Shown here one piece after another: positions 32,574-35,082 of a stretch of 35,082 nt of DNA. The DNA comes from Methylobacterium dankookense (GTDB lineage: Bacteria > Pseudomonadota > Alphaproteobacteria > Rhizobiales > Beijerinckiaceae), in assembly GCF_902141855.1 (NCBI RefSeq), contig NZ_CABFVH010000051.1, positions 1 to 35,082 of the forward strand, given 5' to 3'. The notes beneath the pieces were generated by a model. It did no database searches. It saw nothing but the letters and a program-made list of their open reading frames with translations, and was not told the origin of the DNA. A program made the translations under genes and the position numbers. Each line of letters opens with the position of its first letter. The stretch's first letter is position 1.

Positions 32574-33220
32574 GCCGGCAGCCTCCGCTCGAGCTGCCGC
32601 GACACGTAGGCGAGGCAGGAGATGATCACGTAGTAGTAGAGTGCCAGCAGCGCGAAGATCTCCAGCGGCACGAAATGCGAGGCGATGATGGCCTGGCCGG
32701 AGCGGGTCAGCTCGTAGACCGAGATCACCGAGAGCAGCGAGGTGTTCTTGACGAGCGTGATCAGGTCGTTGGTCAGCGCCGGCGTCATCGGGCGGATCGC
32801 CTGCGGCAAGAGCACGTGGACGAGGATCTGCCCACGGGTCATGCCGATGGACTTCGCCGCCTCGCTCTGGCCCCGTTCCACCGAGCCGACCGCACCGCGC
32901 ACCACCTCGGCGACGTAGGCCGCGCTGTTGAGCGAGAGCGCGAGCACGCCGGAGATGAACTCCCCCGGCCGCCAGCCGAGCATCGGCAGGCCGAAGAACA
33001 CGATGAAGATCTGGATCAGCAGCGGCGTGCCGCGGATGAAGTCGACATAGCCGCGCACCACCAGGCGCGCGGGGGCCGGCCCGCCGAGGGAGATCAGACC
33101 GAGCGCCACCCCGCCCGCGAGCCCGAGGATGCCGGCCAGCGCGGCGATCTTCAGGCTGGTCAGCGCGCCCTGGGCGAGGAGGGGGATGGCCATCGTGACG
33201 ACGGCCCAATCGATGGTCAT
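32567..33220 (-). CDS. Polar amino acid-type ABC transporter, permease
   Basis: A 217-residue HisMQ-type membrane protein with about five helices. The coupling-helix motif EAAKSIGMTRGQILVHVLLPQAIRP contacts the ATPase, and YVDFIRGTPLLIQIFIVFFGLP is the usual N-terminal HisMQ motif. Only one permease gene is present, so the importer probably uses a homodimer. It begins 19 bases after the binding protein and overlaps the ATPase gene. Confidence 0.94.
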
Positions 33221-33239
33221 GGTCGGATCGGGGAGGGGC

Positions 33240-34100
33240 TCAGGTGAAGGTCGGAACCTTGTCGGCGAGGTCCATGCGGATGCCGAACCACTTCTCCTGC
33301 AGGGCGTAGATCTCGCCCGAGGCCTTCAGCGCCGCGATGCGCTCGTCGAGGAAGGTGGTCAGCGCGACATCCTCCTTGCGCAGGCCGATGCCGGCCCAGT
33401 TGCGGGGGCCGATGTCGCGCACGATGGCGTAGCGGCCGGGCGCGTCCTTCGTCACCTGGGTCAGGGTCGGCAGGGCGTTGATGACCCCGTCGACGGAGCC
33501 TTGCGCCAGGGCGAGATAGGCGGCGGGGTGGTCGTCGTAGGTCTTGATCTCGGAGAAGCCCTTGCCGGTCGCGGCCTTGAGCTTCGCCTCGAGGGCCGTC
33601 TTCATGGTGTCGCCGGCGGAGCCGAGCTTCACCCCGAGGATCTTGCCGGCCATGCCGTCGAGGGACTTGATCGTGCCGGCATCGCCCGCGCGGATCAGCA
33701 GCTCCTGCGTCGCCTCGGTGTAGGGGATGGTGTAGCCGACCTTCTGGACCCGCTCCTTGGTGTAGGTGAGCGAGGTCATGATCACGTCGAAATTGCCCGC
33801 GTAGAGGGCAGGGATGACGCCGGCCCAGGCGGTGTCCACCATCTCGACCGTCACGCCGAGGGGCTGGAACAGGAGCCCGGCGAGGTCGACGTCGTAGCCG
33901 ACGATCTTGCCGCCGTCGCGGAAGGTGAAGGGCCGGTAGGCCGCCTCGCAGCCGACCCGGGCGACGCCCGCCTTGCGCAGGTCCTCCGGGCCGCGCCCCG
34001 CCGCGAAGGCGGCGCCGCCGAGGGCGGGCAGGGCGAGGGCGCCGGCCGCGCCTCGCAGGAGGGTGCGGCGGCTGAAGGATGCGTCGTACGTGCGGGCCAT
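33240..34100 (-). CDS. ABC transporter substrate-binding protein, amino acid type, with twin-arginine signal
   Basis: A 286-residue periplasmic binding protein of family 3. The signal peptide has SRRTLLRGAAGALALPALG (about 9-27), a twin-arginine motif, cleaved near AFA, which suggests export by Tat. The mature part has CEAAYRPFTFRDGGKIVGYDVDLA, DVIMTSLTYTKERVQKVGYT (the usual ligand-binding segment) and GSAGDTMKTAL. The ligand cannot be predicted; GSAGD replaces the GTT/GTS seen in many amino acid binders. The start at 34100 has GGGAGAGG before it; an ATG 51 bases upstream is in frame but would overlap the presumed promoter. Confidence 0.92.
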   Translation of the reverse strand: MARTYDASFSRRTLLRGAAGALALPALGGAAFAAGRGPEDLRKAGVARVGCEAAYRPFTFRDGGKIVGYDVDLAGLLFQPLGVTVEMVDTAWAGVIPALYAGNFDVIMTSLTYTKERVQKVGYTIPYTEATQELLIRAGDAGTIKSLDGMAGKILGVKLGSAGDTMKTALEAKLKAATGKGFSEIKTYDDHPAAYLALAQGSVDGVINALPTLTQVTKDAPGRYAIVRDIGPRNWAGIGLRKEDVALTTFLDERIAALKASGEIYALQEKWFGIRMDLADKVPTFT

Positions 34101-34134
34101 GGCGACCTCTCCCGGATGCGTCGCGGCAGCGACA

Positions 34135-34164
34135 TCCAAATTGCATGCCATTTTAAAAAAGCAA
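34135..34164 (-). promoter_or_regulatory. Candidate promoter and operator of the ABC/amidohydrolase operon
   Basis: On the minus strand TTGCTT (34164-34159) and TTTGGA (34140-34135) are 18 bases apart. The spacer holds the near-palindrome ATTGCATGCCAT (34140-34151; 10 of 12 positions symmetrical), a plausible site for the neighbouring FCD-type GntR regulator. The region is AT-rich against a very GC-rich background. Binding is an inference. Confidence 0.35.
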
Positions 34165-34190
34165 GCGTTTCCAGGGCACGCCCCTGGAAA
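34155..34190 (-). terminator. Rho-independent terminator of the GntR gene
   Basis: TTTCCAGGG and CCCTGGAAA (34168-34190) form a perfect 9-bp stem around 5 bases, starting 1 base after the gntR stop codon. In the minus-strand direction the hairpin is followed after 7 bases by six Ts. It separates gntR from the transport operon, whose candidate -35 box overlaps the T-run. Confidence 0.65.
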
Positions 34191-34191
34191 T

Positions 34192-34938
34192 TCACCAGGC
34201 CGTGCTGCGGGTGGGACCGCCGGCCTGATCCAGCCCGTCCGCGACCGTCTCGCCGGTGCGGCAGAGATGCTGGCGCCAGACCGTCCGGGCCCGCTCCGGG
34301 TCGCGGCCCCGGAAGGCCTCCATCAGCGCCTCGTGCTCGCCGACCGATTCGGCCCAGCGGGCGGGATCGAAGATCGCGACGTAGCGGCCGCGGCGGGCCC
34401 GCAGCATCAGGGTGGCGTGGCTGCCGATCAGCACGGGGTTGTCGGACAGCTTCACGACGAGGTCGTGAATGCGGCTGTTCAGCTCGAAATAGGGATCCTT
34501 CTCGCGCGCCTCGAAGTGGCGCAGCATCTGCGCGTGCAGATCCTCCAGCCCCGCCAGCGCCGCCGCGTCGGCGGTGAGCACGGCGCGCCCGGCGGCGAGG
34601 CCTTCCAGTTCGGCGATCACCTCGAACAGGTGGCGCGCCTCCGCGGAGGTGAGCGACATCACCCGGGCGCCGCGGTTCTGGCTGATCTCGATGAGGCCGT
34701 CCGCCTCGAGGAGCTTCAGGGCCTCGCGCATCGGGGTGCGCGAGACGTTCAGGCGCTCGCAGAGCACGCGCTCGACCACGCGGCTGCCCGCGGCGAGCTC
34801 CCCGCGCACGATGAGGTCGCGCAGGGTGTCGGCGACCTGGCGCGCGAAGGGGATGCGCCGCGACAAGGGCAGGCCGCGCGCGCCCAGCACGATCCCGGCC
34901 TGCGGCATCTCGGCGGCCCCCGTCTCCCGCTCTTCCAC
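34192..34938 (-). CDS. GntR-family (FadR/FCD-type) transcriptional regulator
   Basis: A 248-residue regulator. The winged helix covers about residues 20-90 (FARQVADTLRDLIVRGELAAG, VVERVLCERLNVSRTPMREALKLLEADGLIEI) and the FCD ligand domain about 95-225. In the ligand domain the metal-binding residues are probably in FELNSRIHDLVV and VGEHEALMEAF. Such regulators usually bind a carboxylate or amino acid derivative and repress adjacent uptake and degradation genes, here the ABC/amidohydrolase operon. I start it at GTG 34938 because GGGAGG stands 7 bases upstream; ATG 34953 would place that ribosome site inside the gene. The frame stays open further upstream, but only by running into the IS-like end. 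Confidence 0.88.
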   Translation of the reverse strand: MEERETGAAEMPQAGIVLGARGLPLSRRIPFARQVADTLRDLIVRGELAAGSRVVERVLCERLNVSRTPMREALKLLEADGLIEISQNRGARVMSLTSAEARHLFEVIAELEGLAAGRAVLTADAAALAGLEDLHAQMLRHFEAREKDPYFELNSRIHDLVVKLSDNPVLIGSHATLMLRARRGRYVAIFDPARWAESVGEHEALMEAFRGRDPERARTVWRQHLCRTGETVADGLDQAGGPTRSTAW

Positions 34939-34962
34939 GGCAGAACCTCCCATCACGCGAGC

Positions 34963-34973
34963 AACGTATCGTT
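34963..34973. promoter_or_regulatory. Candidate GntR autoregulatory operator
   Basis: AACG-TAT-CGTT is a perfect short inverted repeat 25 bases upstream of the gntR start codon. Its size and symmetry fit FadR-type operators. It lies only 12 bases from the presumed IS end. Confidence 0.3.
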
Positions 34974-34984
34974 TTCTCGACTGA

Positions 34985-35082
34985 GAGCCCGTCCGATAAG
35001 GGGCTGAGGCAGGGTTGAGTGGCCGGGATGGCAGTGATTCCAAGAGGGTGCTGAAACCTGACCTGGATCTGCCATGTGGACC
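34985..35082 (+). mobile_element. Left end of an IS5-family insertion sequence (partial, runs off the right edge)
   Basis: From GAGCCCGTCCGATAAG (34985) the sequence has the layout of an IS5-family (IS1031-like) terminal inverted repeat. About 90 bases on, ATG TGG ACC (35074-35082) begins a plus-strand frame. Many transposases of this group in alphaproteobacteria begin MWT and are preceded by a TGATTCC-type stretch, as here. TGA directly before the end fits the TNA target of IS1031-like elements. Only the first three codons are visible, so this rests on recalled patterns. The end differs from that at the left edge of the window. Confidence 0.55.

Noticed and set aside
34939..35043. N-terminal extension of the GntR regulator (MESLPSRPLNP...)
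   Set aside because: It is translated from the IS-like end and lies before the ribosome site used by GTG 34938.

Overview
The window is about 35 kb of very GC-rich DNA (around 70% by eye) from an alphaproteobacterium of the Hyphomicrobiales, most probably Methylobacterium. The pointers are the GC content, a MucR/Ros-type regulator, HWE and HisKA_2 histidine kinases, a cyoABCD quinol oxidase operon with its own SURF1, an N-acetylglutaminylglutamine amidotransferase, and copies of the AGAGCATTTTC palindromic repeat typical of this order. This is recognition from sequence only; no database search was run. I see no rRNA, tRNA, CRISPR array or phage genes.

Layout. (1) 1-0.7 kb is a scar zone: what looks like the end of an IS5-family element, a composite palindromic repeat, and the truncated start of an NtaA-like flavin monooxygenase. 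(2) 0.7-4.0 kb: an IlvD/Edd sugar-acid dehydratase and an aldehyde dehydrogenase, part of an oxidative sugar-acid route. (3) 4.1-10.8 kb, all minus strand: an O-acetylhomoserine sulfhydrylase, a receiver protein with an HWE histidine kinase, a UbiB-family protein, and a membrane-anchored TAXI-type binding protein with no TRAP permease. (4) 11.1-17.7 kb, plus strand: an MFS transporter, cyoABCD and SURF1, a terminal quinol oxidase module. (5) 17.7-22.1 kb, minus strand: a 57-residue protein, a MucR-like regulator with a changed zinc site, two adjacent class II glutamine amidotransferases (one probably making the osmolyte NAGGN) and a 71-residue protein. (6) 22.3-25.2 kb: a secreted nuclease-like protein with a substituted active-site arginine, a small membrane protein, an alpha/beta hydrolase, cyanase and an unknown 129-residue protein. 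(7) 25.3-29.6 kb, plus strand: a compact signalling operon of CHASE-GAF-PAS kinase, stand-alone receiver, and receiver-HisKA_2 kinase. (8) 29.6-34.9 kb, minus strand: a GntR regulator followed by a polar amino-acid-type ABC importer (binding protein, permease, ATPase), an amidohydrolase and a hydantoin-racemase-like protein. (9) The last ~100 bases look like the left end of a second, different IS5-family element.

The best candidate for an undescribed system is the GntR/ABC/amidohydrolase/racemase-like cluster at 29.6-34.9 kb. It pairs dedicated uptake with two enzymes whose usual catalytic residues are replaced: both racemase cysteines are absent, and the amidohydrolase has HxxQ in place of HxxE. 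Its substrate and chemistry are therefore probably not those of the named families. An IS-like end sits just upstream of its regulator. The three-gene signalling operon at 25.3-29.6 kb is the second candidate.
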